Shown here: piece after piece, positions 7,851 through 16,045 of the stretch
Position numbering within the stretch: the first letter of the stretch is position 1
How the letters are laid out: each line of letters begins with the position of its first letter
NCBI RefSeq assembly: GCF_002904335.1
Contig: NZ_PPHF01000134.1
Location: 1 to 40,518 of the forward strand
Direction of reading: 5' to 3'
DNA length: 40,518 nt
From: Amycolatopsis sp. CA-126428
Lineage (GTDB): Bacteria > Actinomycetota > Actinomycetes > Mycobacteriales > Pseudonocardiaceae
The notes under the pieces: model-generated
The model's input: the letters and a program-made list of their open reading frames with translations, nothing else
The model's database searches: none
What the model was told of the DNA's origin: nothing
Program-made: the position numbers and the translations under genes

Positions 7851-8122
7851 GGCACAACACACGATCGATGAACCAATCGGCTGGCCGTTTGACCAGGACC
7901 TCAGCAATTATCACAAAGACACGTTGAAACCACACTAACCAGGTACGCAGGTGCTTCGGTGCCTTAACAGCTCGATCACCGCTCCGCTGAAGCGACCCGC
8001 GTGGCGACTCGGCGCGCGGACCAACTCTTGATTCGCTAGTGCGCCTGCTTGAGCTGATCTTTCACGGTATCAACTACCTCAACGGTGATGTACCGTAAAC
8101 GCATCAACGGCCCGTTGCAGTT

Positions 8123-8539
8123 CTAGAAGCCGCAGCCGGGATCCGAGGCGTCCTCCGACAGCGGGCTGCCCGCAGGGAGCACATACAGCACCTCGAGCAC
8201 CAGCGGCGTCGACCCGAGGTTGCGGCCGATGTGCACCTGGTCCGGCTTCTCGGTGAACGCGCGCCCGGTGCCGAAGACGCCGTCGAGGCTGCAGTCGGCC
8301 ATGTTGTGCGTCAGCGTTCCAGCCTTCACGTACGCATACAGCGTGCCGTCGTGGAAGTGCCAGCCGGTGTAGCCGCCGGGCTGGACGGTGATTTCCCGCA
8401 GCGTGTAGTCGGTGTGGCCGATGGTCTGCTTGGCCAGGATCGTGCCGGTGACGCCGCTGGCGGGTGTCGCGGACGCGGTGGCGGGCAGCAGGACCGCGGC
8501 GAGCGCGGACGCAGCGAGGATAGTGAAAGATTTACGCAT
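8123..8539 (-). CDS. Secreted cupin-domain protein
   Basis: A 138-residue protein with a Sec signal peptide (MRKSF start, hydrophobic core LAASALAAVLLP, cleavage after ATASA near residue 24). The mature part is a single cupin with GWHFHDGTLYAYVKAGTLTH as motif 1 and a HIGRN segment near motif 2. Two cysteines (in MADCSLDG and DPGCGF) could form a disulfide outside the cell. Function unknown; similar secreted cupins occur singly in actinomycetes. Ribosome site AGGAGACC precedes the ATG. Its upstream region is a peptidase scrap and an IS remnant, so its promoter may have been rearranged. Confidence 0.85.
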   Translation of the reverse strand: MRKSFTILAASALAAVLLPATASATPASGVTGTILAKQTIGHTDYTLREITVQPGGYTGWHFHDGTLYAYVKAGTLTHNMADCSLDGVFGTGRAFTEKPDQVHIGRNLGSTPLVLEVLYVLPAGSPLSEDASDPGCGF

Positions 8540-8564
8540 AAAGGTCTCCTCGTGAAGGCCGAAG

Positions 8565-8675
8565 GCCGATCTGGGTCTCTTCTGGCTGAGCGTAGTCGAG
8601 AGGAACGTTCAAGGTAGAGCATTGGAAGCTTGGCATACCATCAACTGGGCGCCATATAAGCTCGTCTTTATTCGC
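8565..8675 (-). pseudogene. Fragment of a TAP-like alpha/beta-hydrolase peptidase
   Basis: A reading frame of about 36 codons (segments ELIWRPVDG, FQCSTLNVPLDYAQPEETQI) matches the conserved N-terminal signature of secreted tripeptidyl aminopeptidases of the alpha/beta hydrolase fold (W-x-x-C...C-x-x-L-x-V-P-L-D-Y). No start and no remainder exist: it is cut off next to the transposase remnant. Only about half its codons end in G or C, unlike all neighbours, suggesting a foreign or relaxed origin. Confidence 0.5.
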
Positions 8676-8684
8676 CTGCGCGGG

Positions 8685-9214
8685 GCAGCGTCTACCGGCC
8701 CGGATAGCCCTGCTGTTTGATCTCGCGGAACAGCCCGGTGGCGTTGCGTTTTCCCCGTTCCAACGCTGGTGTAGGTAGGTGACGTAGTCGTCGACCAGAT
8801 GTGCGCGCTGCTTGGACACGGCGGTCAACTCCACGGCGGTGGCCGCGCGCAGGTATCGCGCACCGTGGCATGGTGCAGGCTGAGTTTCCGGCGGATCGCC
8901 GACTTGGTCCATTCTTGTGCAGTCAGTTCATGTATGGCGACGTGGTGCTCCCGAAGACGAGTAACGATCTTGAGGTCGGGCAGTTGCCGCTCCTCTGCGG
9001 GTGGGGTGTCGTCTGCGGGCGGTGGGGGCGGCGCGACGAGCCGAGCCCGATACGCGTTGATGGTCTTCTGGACCGCCTGGCCCAGGTTCTGCCACAGGTG
9101 GAACCGGTCCGCGACCTGCACCGCGTCCGGCGCACCCGCGCGGGCGCCTTCTATCATCGCCGGCCCGGTTCCCCGGCAGATCAACTCGACTTCGGGCCGG
9201 CGTTGCTTTGTGGT
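8685..9214 (-). mobile_element. ISL3-family transposase remnant
   Basis: The minus strand holds part of an ISL3 transposase DDE domain: RPEVELICRGTG (the catalytic-strand region, with Gly where Asp-Arg is usual), then DAVQVADRFHLWQNLGQAV, a family hallmark, and KTINAYRARL. After LHHATVRD the frame is lost; further pieces continue in other frames (SKQRAHLVDDYVTYLHQRW, then ATGLFREIKQQGYPGR). At least two frameshifts, and neither the N-terminal zinc-binding domain nor the C-terminus is present. Terminal inverted repeats are not visible. It abuts the DUF1330 stop at one side and a peptidase scrap at the other, so it is an old, inactive relic. Confidence 0.75.
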
Positions 9215-9511
9215 TCACTCCAGGCCTTCGACGATGAGCAGATCGAGCAGCGCCGCGTCACGGCGCAGTTTCCTGATCGCCTGATACTCGGCTGACCGGT
9301 ACGCACTCAGTGCCGCCTCGTAACTGGGGAATTCCTGAACGAGTTGACGGCTGCGGGGCGACCCTTCGACGACCTCGTACCGCGAGTAATCGGTGATGAA
9401 CAATGTTCGGGCGCCTTCGCGTCCCAGAAATTCGCGGACCGCGGTGGAGTATTTCGACATCTTCTCCGGGTCGGTGATGTCGCTCTGGTTGACCCAGTAT
9501 CCCTTGGGCAT
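9215..9511 (-). CDS. DUF1330-type small protein
   Basis: A 98-residue protein starting MPKGYWVNQSDITDPEKM. The ferredoxin-like dimeric alpha/beta-barrel fold typical of DUF1330 is indicated by YWVNQ...DPEKMSKYSTAV, followed by GARTLFITDYSRYEVVEGSPRS region and a final helix YRSAEYQAIRKLR. Such proteins are related to the ABM fold but have no settled function. Start at ATG 9511. A palindrome at 9544-9557 and a 29-bp palindrome at 9611-9639 lie upstream; the latter is shared with the TetR gene at 11.6-12.3 kb, which therefore probably controls it. Confidence 0.82.
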   Translation of the reverse strand: MPKGYWVNQSDITDPEKMSKYSTAVREFLGREGARTLFITDYSRYEVVEGSPRSRQLVQEFPSYEAALSAYRSAEYQAIRKLRRDAALLDLLIVEGLE

Positions 9512-9543
9512 GTTAACGGGCCTTTCGGCAAATGTGTGCTGAG

Positions 9544-9557
9544 GCGAACCGGTTCGC
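9544..9557. promoter_or_regulatory. 14-bp perfect palindrome upstream of DUF1330 gene
   Basis: GCGAACCGGTTCGC is a perfect palindrome 33 bases before the start of the DUF1330 gene, between it and the larger TetR-type site. It could be a second operator or the core of the promoter region. Confidence 0.4.
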
Positions 9558-9610
9558 ACGCGACGGTGCGCCTTTTCGGGTTCGTCAATCGATTTAGCGG
9601 CGGCTTAGGT

Positions 9611-9639
9611 ACGAACGCGATCGTAGCAAACGCGTTCGT
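9611..9639. promoter_or_regulatory. Palindromic operator shared with distant TetR gene
   Basis: ACGAACGCG (9611-9619) and CGCGTTCGT (9631-9639) form a perfect 9-bp inverted repeat with an 11-base spacer. Bases 9614-9639 match 12260-12285, directly upstream of the TetR gene, in 25 of 26 positions including the spacer. Sharing of spacer and arms points to one regulator, or to a duplicated promoter segment. Confidence 0.7.
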
Positions 9640-10350
9640 TGGTGACAAGCCTGTGGATGCGGGCGCCGCGTCGGAACCGTGTGCTCGGTGAGGCCTGCGC
9701 TATGACCGCCTCGAGGACAGCACCTGGTGTGGGTTCGACTGTGGTGGTGCGTTCGCGACGGGCTGCCGGACTGCCGGGCCACGTCGAGGGCAATCCCGCG
9801 AGAAGTCCCTACAACGGCCGCGCACTCCTGGACCGGCATGTGAGGTCGCACCGCGTGTCGTCGTCCGTCAACGGTCGCCACCCATCGAGCGTGGCGACCG
9901 CGGCAGCTGTCGTGATCGTACTTGCTCCCGTCCTGTTGCCGAAGCTAACTAAATTAGGTGGCTGGCCGAGGCGAGCAGCCGGCCCGGCTCCGGCAACGAC
10001 GCCGGATCGCTGCAACGTAGCCGCCCGACGGGAAACCGGACGCCAGTCCGGCACTGGTTCCGGAGGGTCAATCAGCTATAGAGGCCGCGCGTCGAGGACG
10101 ACAAGCCAGCGAAGGCAAGAGTGTCGTCGTGGAGGTCTACGAAACCAGCGCCCTTTCTCAGATGCGCGACTACCTTCCGGTGAGGTGGTCGGCGGCTGGG
10201 CCCTTGGCCACATTATCCACCCACGCTGCGGACGACCGCGAAGCGGACAACATGGGTGCCACGATGGCCCTGCTCGCGTCGAGGGCGCTTGGCCGCTCTG
10301 CGGGCGCCCGAGATCAGCGCAAGTCCGGGAACCTCTGGCTCCTTGAGGAG
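9640..10350. other. 711-bp stretch without a recognisable gene
   Basis: No frame on either strand gives a recognisable protein. A frame from 10129 on the plus strand (starting MEVYETSALSQMRDYL) has mixed codon quality and no family resemblance. The stretch sits between an operator and a converging oxidoreductase gene, where a target gene of the TetR protein might once have been. Confidence 0.4.
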
Positions 10351-11334
10351 TCAGTCGGTGATCGCGTCGGTGGTCAGCACGAGATGCCCGTGCGCGCCAC
10401 GGCCGAGCAGTTCATGAGCGGCACGGACGTCGTCGAAGGCGAAGCGCACCACGTCGAGGTGGAACAGGCCGGCCTGCGCCAGCGCCAGGACACGGACGCG
10501 GGCATTGGCCCGCACGGCGATGCCGGACGCGTCCTGCCCCGACGACCCGCCGAGCGCCAGGAACCCGTCGCGCTGCGCGCGATCGAAGGCCACGACGGTC
10601 GCGATTCGGCGCCGGTCCGCAACTAGCTCGAGCGAGACGTCTACCGCCTCGTCGGTGCCCACCAGGTCGATCGCTGCGGCGTACCCGTCCGGTGCGGACT
10701 GCCGGGCCCGCTCGGCAAGCCCTGGTCCGTAGGCGATCGGCGTGACGCCGACGGCGGCCAGGGTGTCGTCGTGCCCGCCCGACGTCGTGCCGACGACCCG
10801 GATACCGTCAACATGCGCGAGCTGGGCGACGGCTCGCCCGACCGAGCCGGACACGGCGTGCACCAGCACGGTTTCACCGGGACGCGCGGCCACCGCGGCC
10901 AGCGCGTGCGCGGCCGTGGTCCCGGCCAGCAGCAGGCATGCAGCCTGCTCCCACGACACCTGCCCAGGCTTGGGCAGTACCGACGACGCCGCGACGGTGA
11001 CCTGCTCACCGTAGGCGCCGTCGATGCGGTGCATAACGACCTGATCACCCACCCGGATGGGTCCGGCCGGGCCGACGACGTCGTCGCCGACCTCGATCAC
11101 CGTCCCGGTTGCTTCCACGCCAAGCGGCATCGGAAAGTGGATGTCGCCGCGTCGTGAGGCGTAGGCCTGGTCGGTGTAGCGCTTGAAGTCGACCGGGTTG
11201 ACGCCGATCGCCGCCACCCGCACGACCACGTCGTCGGCGCCGCGAGGCACGTCCCGCACGAGCTCAAAGGACAGCTTCGATTCGTCGCCGAACCCGGTCG
11301 CCACTACCCGCCGGGGTGCGCCTTCGCGGCTCAC
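10351..11334 (-). CDS. MDR-family quinone oxidoreductase
   Basis: A 327-residue zinc-free medium-chain dehydrogenase/reductase, predicted to reduce quinones or enones with NADPH. The GroES-like N-domain has GVNPVDFKRY, the usual conserved segment, and GVEATGTVIEVG; the Rossmann domain has the loop VHAVSGSVGRAVAQLA. No structural zinc cysteines are present. The start is GTG at 11334, which overlaps the stop of the truncated FAD-monooxygenase frame (GTGA), with GCCAGGGAC upstream. TetR upstream on the same strand may regulate it. The protein looks intact and full length. Confidence 0.87.
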   Translation of the reverse strand: MSREGAPRRVVATGFGDESKLSFELVRDVPRGADDVVVRVAAIGVNPVDFKRYTDQAYASRRGDIHFPMPLGVEATGTVIEVGDDVVGPAGPIRVGDQVVMHRIDGAYGEQVTVAASSVLPKPGQVSWEQAACLLLAGTTAAHALAAVAARPGETVLVHAVSGSVGRAVAQLAHVDGIRVVGTTSGGHDDTLAAVGVTPIAYGPGLAERARQSAPDGYAAAIDLVGTDEAVDVSLELVADRRRIATVVAFDRAQRDGFLALGGSSGQDASGIAVRANARVRVLALAQAGLFHLDVVRFAFDDVRAAHELLGRGAHGHLVLTTDAITD

Positions 11335-11420
11335 GGGCGGGTCCCTGGCTCGACGGCGTCCCGGGCTAGGGGCAAACCGCCCAAACCAGCTCCGACGACG
11401 GTGATGATAGGTGTGCTCAT
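11331..11420 (-). pseudogene. N-terminal stub of a FAD-dependent monooxygenase
   Basis: Twenty-nine codons from ATG 11420 (MSTPIITVVGAGLGGLPLAR) encode a perfect FAD-binding GxGxxG beta-alpha start of an aromatic-ring monooxygenase (family about 380-500 residues) and then stop. The remaining protein is absent; the quinone oxidoreductase start overlaps the stop. A deletion seems to have joined the promoter and first codons of the monooxygenase to the oxidoreductase gene, leaving a short leader peptide. Confidence 0.65.
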
Positions 11421-11476
11421 GATGCCTCCAGCAGATCGGGTATCTCTGACAAATTCGCCGTAGAGAGGCTGAGCAA

Positions 11477-11489
11477 GTTCGTCACGAAC
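11477..11489. promoter_or_regulatory. Short palindrome upstream of the stub/oxidoreductase
   Basis: GTTCGT-C-ACGAAC is a 13-base palindrome about 57 bases before the start at 11420. The half-sites equal the outer ends of the shared TetR-type operator but in the opposite arrangement, so it may be a weaker or different site for the same regulator. Confidence 0.35.
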
Positions 11490-11584
11490 ATGTTCCTTGA
11501 CGACCGGGGTATAACTTCGGACCCTCATGCTGGGAGGATTGGCCTCGTGCGGGCGCCGAGCCGCCAGAAGTCAGGAAGGGCAGA

Positions 11585-12259
11585 TTAGCCGGCGCACAGC
11601 CCCTCGATGAGCGTTCGGAAACCCCACCGCAGCCGCTGCTCGCCGGTCCCGGAAAGAATCTCGTCACGGACGCGGACCAGGTACGGGTAGGTGTCGCGCT
11701 GCGCCTCGGCTATCGCCAAGGCGAGGTCTTGCTCCTCGCCGTCCGCTTCAACCGATTCTTCCCGGCTACCCTGCTCGGCTGCCATGGCGGTGGCCTGCTG
11801 CAATAGGATGTCGACGCCCCACGCCGCCTGCCGATTCGACAGGCCACCGACTAGCAGTAATCCGAGCACTATGTCGATCAATCGCAGATAGTTCGGGCCG
11901 GACGGCCGCAGCGTCAGCACCGACCGCGCCAAGCTGGGATAGGCGAAGAGCAGATCGGTGTAAGCGCACAGCAACGTGATGAGCTGCTCCCGCCACTGCT
12001 CCGGGCCCCCCTCGCTAGGCTGCTCCAACCCGGCGACGAGCTCGTCCAGGATCGCTCCATGCAGTTCGGCGGTGTTCCGCACGTATACGTAGAGCGATGC
12101 CGGCCCGGTGTCGACTTCCGCGGCCAGCCGTCGCATCGTCAGGCGCTCCAAGCCTTCTTCCCGCATGACGCGCAGCGCAGCGGCCACCAAGCCATCACGG
12201 CTAAGCGGCGGTTTGGCAGGGCGGTCGCGGCGGCTGAGTGGTAAACGACGTGGGCTCAC
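11585..12259 (-). CDS. TetR-family repressor
   Basis: A 224-residue regulator. The HTH spans about residues 20-62 (LSRDGLVAAALRVM through PASLYVYVRNTAEL), with the longer TetR_C-like ligand domain after it. I chose GTG at 12257-12259, which is the first start before the HTH after a clean boundary: the base before it is the edge of a 26-bp palindrome. No ribosome site precedes the GTG, so the mRNA may be leaderless and repressed by its own protein. An almost identical site lies upstream of the DUF1330 gene. Likely targets: itself, DUF1330, and perhaps the quinone oxidoreductase. Confidence 0.85.
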   Translation of the reverse strand: MSPRRLPLSRRDRPAKPPLSRDGLVAAALRVMREEGLERLTMRRLAAEVDTGPASLYVYVRNTAELHGAILDELVAGLEQPSEGGPEQWREQLITLLCAYTDLLFAYPSLARSVLTLRPSGPNYLRLIDIVLGLLLVGGLSNRQAAWGVDILLQQATAMAAEQGSREESVEADGEEQDLALAIAEAQRDTYPYLVRVRDEILSGTGEQRLRWGFRTLIEGLCAG

Positions 12260-12285
12260 AACGCGATCGTAGCGAACGCGTTCGT
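12260..12285. promoter_or_regulatory. Palindromic operator abutting the TetR start codon
   Basis: AACGCG (12260-12265) pairs with CGCGTT (12277-12282), with the same 11-base spacer apart from one base as the site at 9611-9639; the final CGT extends the match. It is directly adjacent to the start codon, where it would overlap the transcription start. Confidence 0.7.
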
Positions 12286-12681
12286 CAAACGCCAGAGTTG
12301 CTGGCTGTGACTCGGCCTCCATGCGCGCGAAACGGCTCCTCGTGCGGAGGTGGCAGGTCAGCGAACGAGCCACAAACTCGTGAGGCTGATCATCTGCAGG
12401 CAGAGTCAGGTCGTGGCGGCGGTGGCGCAGGGCCTCGGGCGAGGTAGTCCGGGTGGCTCCGCGCGAGATTGGTCCCGCACGCTGGCGCCGGTGGCGCGTT
12501 ACCTGAGACTGAAGGATGCGATGGTTCCCCTCGGTCCAGCAACAACGAGCACGCTAGTCGAGCATGAGGAACCCTGGGCGTATCCGTACGCCCGGCACCT
12601 GCTGTCGGCAGTCCAGGCGACGGACGTTGAGACCTGACGTCGGCATCGCGAAGCCGGGCGGCGGCCGCGCTGACCGGCCGC
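12286..12681. other. Intergenic stretch with no recognisable gene
   Basis: Between the TetR promoter and the stop of the alcohol dehydrogenase there are about 400 bases. Short open frames on both strands have no family resemblance and no ribosome sites. No strong hairpin is evident. Confidence 0.4.
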
Positions 12682-13701
12682 TCACGTGAGCGAGACGACC
12701 GCGCGATAGCGCGCCCGTCCACCGCGGACGAGGTCGATGGCGGTGTTGATCTCCGTCACCGGGAAGGTCTCCACCTGCGGGCCGATTCCGTGCCTCGCGG
12801 CGAAGTCGAGCATCAGCCGGGTCTCGCTGGGGGACGCGGGCACGCCGCCGGAGATCGTCTTCTCGGCCGGGAGCAGCTGCATCGGGTGCACGGCGATCGC
12901 CTCGCGCGGCACGCCGACCACGCTGATCCGGCCCTGTGGCACCAGCAGGTCGAGGTAGTCGCCCCACGGCAGGTTCGCGGACACCGTCGACAGGATGAAG
13001 TCGAACGACCCGGCCGCTGCTTCGAGAGCGCCTTCTTCGCCGGTGGCGATGAAGCAGGTGGCGCCGAAGCGACGGGCGTCGTCCTCTTTGGACTGGGACG
13101 TCGAGATCGCCGTGACGTCGCAGCCCCAGTGGGCCAGGAACTGCAGGGCCAGGTGACCGAGGCCGCCGATCCCGACGACGGCCACCCGGTCGACCGGCCG
13201 GACGTCGTGGCGCAGCAGCGGCGCGAAGACGGTGACGCCGGCGCACATCATCGGCGCCGCCTGCTCGGACGGGATCGCGTCCGGGATGGGATAAGCGGTG
13301 CGCCAATCCGAAACACGCAGCAGCTCCGTGAAGGCGCCGCGGTCGCCGCGCATGACGGTGTCGTCCCGACGGGGACAGAGGTTGTGCCGACCGCTCAGGC
13401 AGAGCGCGCAACGGAAGCAGGCCCCGGCGATCGCGCCGACGCCCACCCTCGTGCCGACCGGCAGGAGATCGGTGTCGACGGCGCTGCCGACTGCTTCGAC
13501 CACGCCGACGGCTTCGTGCCCGGCGACGCAGGGGTAGCGGGTGATGCCGTACTCGTCGTCGATCTGGCCGATGTCGCTGTGGCAGACGCCGCAGTGCGTC
13601 ACGCGGACGTCGGCTTCCAGCGCGCCGAGGGGGCCGGGCTCGCGTCCGTACGGTTCGAGGCGGGCGCCCGCGGAGCGCGCCGCGTAGGAGGTGACGGTCA
13701 T
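12682..13701 (-). CDS. Zinc-dependent alcohol dehydrogenase, CAD/YahK type
   Basis: A 339-residue NAD(P)-dependent aldehyde/alcohol reductase. Catalytic zinc ligands are in THCGVCHSD and AGHEAVG; the structural zinc uses the four cysteines in ACFRCALCLSGRHNLC. The coenzyme loop is GIGGLGHLALQF, followed by ISTSQSKEDDARR, a Ser-Thr-Ser pattern typical of NADPH-preferring cinnamyl-alcohol-dehydrogenase relatives. Start ATG 13701 follows GGAAGGGA. The divergent TetR gene with a 19-bp palindrome in the gap is the obvious regulator. Physiological substrate unknown, probably aldehyde detoxification. Confidence 0.92.
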   Translation of the reverse strand: MTVTSYAARSAGARLEPYGREPGPLGALEADVRVTHCGVCHSDIGQIDDEYGITRYPCVAGHEAVGVVEAVGSAVDTDLLPVGTRVGVGAIAGACFRCALCLSGRHNLCPRRDDTVMRGDRGAFTELLRVSDWRTAYPIPDAIPSEQAAPMMCAGVTVFAPLLRHDVRPVDRVAVVGIGGLGHLALQFLAHWGCDVTAISTSQSKEDDARRFGATCFIATGEEGALEAAAGSFDFILSTVSANLPWGDYLDLLVPQGRISVVGVPREAIAVHPMQLLPAEKTISGGVPASPSETRLMLDFAARHGIGPQVETFPVTEINTAIDLVRGGRARYRAVVSLT

Positions 13702-13737
13702 GGTGTCCCTTCCTGCCGGAGTCACACCGACGGTACA

Positions 13738-13756
13738 GTACGAAACGGTCTCGTAC
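13738..13756. promoter_or_regulatory. Palindromic operator between ADH and TetR
   Basis: GTACGA, seven bases, TCGTAC: a 19-bp inverted repeat in the 92-bp divergent region. A further CGGTAC (13731-13736) and the TACCGT past the right arm extend the symmetry. Position and form suit binding by the adjacent TetR protein, repressing both genes. Confidence 0.6.
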
Positions 13757-13793
13757 CGTTCGAGGCCGTGACGTGCACTGATATGCTCGCCGG

Positions 13794-14435
13794 ATGAGTG
13801 TTCGCCCGCTGGATCCCACCCGCGACGCCCGGATCCTCAACGCGGTGCTCGACCTGCTCGCCGAGACTGGGTACGTGTCGATGACGATCGACGCCGTCGC
13901 CGCCCGGTCGGGGACGTCGAAGGCCACCATCTACCGGCGGTGGCGCAACAAGCGCGAGATCGCGGTCGCCGCGATGGCCCGCTACCAAGGGAGCCGGACG
14001 TCGTGGTCGGCCGACACCGGGACGTTCCGCGGCGACCTGCTCGCGCACACGCGACGCTTCGCTGAAGTGCTCGCCGGCTACGACGGCAGCCTGGCGGTGG
14101 GGCTGGTGCAGGCCCGGGCATCCGACCCGGAGCTGATCGACGAGCTGGAGACCCGGTTCTCCAGCGGCGCGCGGTTGCCCGAAGAGGTGGTCGAGCGGGC
14201 CGTCGAACGTGGTGAGCTGCCCGGCCTGGTCGATGTCGGGCTGTTCGAGGAAGTCGTCGCGTCGGTGCTGTTCATGAGGTGGCTGTGGCGGCTGCCCCTG
14301 GACGACGGGTTCCTCGACCACGTCGTCGATCGGCTGGCGCTGCCGGTGCTCACGTCCGGGGCTCGACCTCCTCGTAAACCTCGAACAGGCCCGGGTACGC
14401 CCTGGCGCCCGGGACGCGCTGCCCGGCCGGGGTGA
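13794..14435 (+). CDS. TetR-family repressor
   Basis: A 213-residue regulator with HTH at about residues 10-55 (RILNAVLDLLAETG through KATIYRRWRNKREIAV) and a TetR_C_16/AefR-like second half (LVDVGLFEEVVASVLFMRW). The family usually ends near the DRLALPVL segment; here about 25 extra codons, rich in Arg and Pro, run antisense into the ABM pseudogene, so the native stop may be lost. The divergent alcohol dehydrogenase is the likely target. Confidence 0.87.
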   Translation: MSVRPLDPTRDARILNAVLDLLAETGYVSMTIDAVAARSGTSKATIYRRWRNKREIAVAAMARYQGSRTSWSADTGTFRGDLLAHTRRFAEVLAGYDGSLAVGLVQARASDPELIDELETRFSSGARLPEEVVERAVERGELPGLVDVGLFEEVVASVLFMRWLWRLPLDDGFLDHVVDRLALPVLTSGARPPRKPRTGPGTPWRPGRAARPG

Positions 14436-14650
14436 AGTCCTGGAAGACCGCGCGGTAGGCGTCGACATCCGCCCAGGACGCGATGGTGACGTACGGGAAC
14501 ATCGTGCGTTCAGGCCGGTGTTGCGGTGCAGCCGGCGCGCCGCAAGCCCGGCGCGGTCGCGAAGTGGCCGATCGGGGCGCGCCAGGTCCGGAGGAACCCT
14601 TCCTCGTGTTCCGGCGGTACGGTGAAGCTGTTGATCAGGGTGACGGTCAT
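14350..14650 (-). pseudogene. ABM-domain monooxygenase, two frameshifts
   Basis: A small antibiotic-biosynthesis-monooxygenase (ABM, dimeric alpha/beta barrel) protein broken twice. From ATG 14650 the frame reads MTVTLINSFTVPPEHEEGF then RAPIGHFATAPGL; the next part is in a second frame (AARRLHRNTGLNA), the last in a third (TMFPYVTIASWADVDAYRAV, YPGLFEVYEEVEPRT, stop 14350-14352). Each break needs one inserted base. Its 3' end overlaps the converging TetR tail. No ribosome-competent full frame is left, so the gene is dead unless the sequence is wrong. Confidence 0.7.
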
Positions 14651-14671
14651 GTGTCTGTTCTTCCGGACGGT

Positions 14672-15140
14672 TCAGGGCACAGTGACGACGGCGCGGCCGT
14701 GATCTGTCGCGCTCGCGGCCTGGTCGGCGCCGGCCTCGGCAAGGTGAGCGTGCGGGTGACCGGCAGGACGAGCCGGGTCGCCGCGGCCAGGCGGGTCCCT
14801 TCACACAGTGCTGTTGTCTTGTCTCGGCCGGCTCTCGTCGACACCCGCGGGCCGAACTCGGGCGCGCCGAAGTCGGCGATGGAGGCGACCGGGCGAGATC
14901 GTTGGTCAGCTTGACGAGTTCGGCGATGACACCCGAGTCTGCGTTGTTCCAGGCCGCTTCGATGGCGCGGCGCGAGTGCCCGGACCCCTGTTGTCGACGA
15001 GCTGAAGGCCGTAGGTGGTGGGGGCCGCGCCGACCGAGATGAGGTAGTTCTGGGTGGCCGGTACCGCGATCTCGATGACCGTGGCTTCCCGCGCGACGGC
15101 GAAACCGGACGGCCGTCGACCCGACACCGCCGACGCCGAG
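14672..15140 (-). pseudogene. Decayed MDR quinone oxidoreductase (C-terminal part)
   Basis: Pieces of an MDR-family oxidoreductase can be read in several minus-strand frames: GVGGVGSTAVRF (nucleotide loop), ATVIEIAVPATQNYLISVGAAPTTYG, then AWNNADSGVIAELVKLTNDLAR, RLVLPVTRTLTL, and the ending AASATDHGRAVVTVP with stop at 14672-14674. At least three frameshifts; the N-terminal GroES-like half is missing. Upstream of the ABM remnant on the same strand, 21 bases apart, so both probably formed one operon. Confidence 0.65.
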
Positions 15141-15219
15141 CTCGAAATGTCCGGTGTGGACGCCGGAATCGCCCACTACGTGAGTCTGAGCAGCGCAGAC
15201 GAAGCGGCAGCGCACATCA

Positions 15220-15998
15220 ATTGATGAAGCTGGACTCGCTTTCGCGCGGTCGTCGGGTTGAGTCCGATGGAGTACTTGCGTACGTGGCGCACGGCGATCG
15301 CTCGCGGTCGGCTGCTGTACGGTGCGTTCTCCCGCGAGACCGGGCATCAGCGGCGACGGCGTTCCGCACGAGCGTCGAATCGCCGTTCCGGATCGCCTCG
15401 ACGAGCCCTTTGTGCACGGCTATTCACTCGGCCAGGTAGGCCGTCGAGGTCGATGACGCCTCGGGGGCGGTGCGGACCGGCAACTCGGTGCACCGGGCGG
15501 ATCAACACCGCGCGCGGCGGGTGAGCGAGATCGTTGCTGGTGATCGCGGCAATGTGTTCGGGCAGGGACCAATTCGTGTACAGGTAGCTCTAAAGACCGT
15601 GGCCGAAGCGGCGCATCGTGTTCAGGCAAGCGCCCAAATCACGAGAGTCCCGGCCGGTGCGGGTTGCTGCCGCCTCGTGCGCGCCGCGGACGGCTATGGC
15701 GTGGCAATGGTTGTCGCGCCTCGGAGCGTCAGAAGGATCTGACGCGGCCGGACTACGGGGCTGACCTTCGTCAAGAACAAATCCGCTGCAGCGCTCTGGG
15801 CGGACGTTGACGATGCCACGTTCGGCCAGCAGCCGACATGTCTCCTCGATGGTGGCGCGACCGTAGCCGGTCTGCTTGCGCAGCCCTCCATCGTGGCGAC
15901 CCGATCGCCGGGGCGCAGGGGTACGGGTACCGATCAGCTGGCTCGATGCCCAAGGTGTGAGCACGCGCCAGGCCGAGGGCACGTGAAAACATACGCAT
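15220..15998 (-). pseudogene. Decayed GntR/FCD transcriptional regulator
   Basis: Scattered frames on the minus strand recover a GntR regulator of the FadR (FCD) class. The winged helix is seen as KQTGYGRATIEETCRLLAER followed by GIVNVRP; the FCD effector domain as the helix HKGLVEAIRNGDSTLVRNAV near 15350-15415, and between them pieces such as PEHIAAITSNDLAHP in a third frame. ATG at 15998 (MRMFSRALGLARAHTLG) may be the original start. Several frameshifts separate these parts. As the first gene of the MDR/ABM remnants, it was likely their regulator. Confidence 0.6.
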
Positions 15999-16045
15999 AA
16001 TTTGCCTCTTGACAGGGCGCCCCTGCCGAAGACAGGATCAAAACT

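Noticed and set aside
13722..15347. Long minus-strand frame of 541 codons
   Set aside because: It is a patchwork of shadow sequence opposite the TetR gene and one of the frames of the decayed ABM/MDR genes; no single family covers it.
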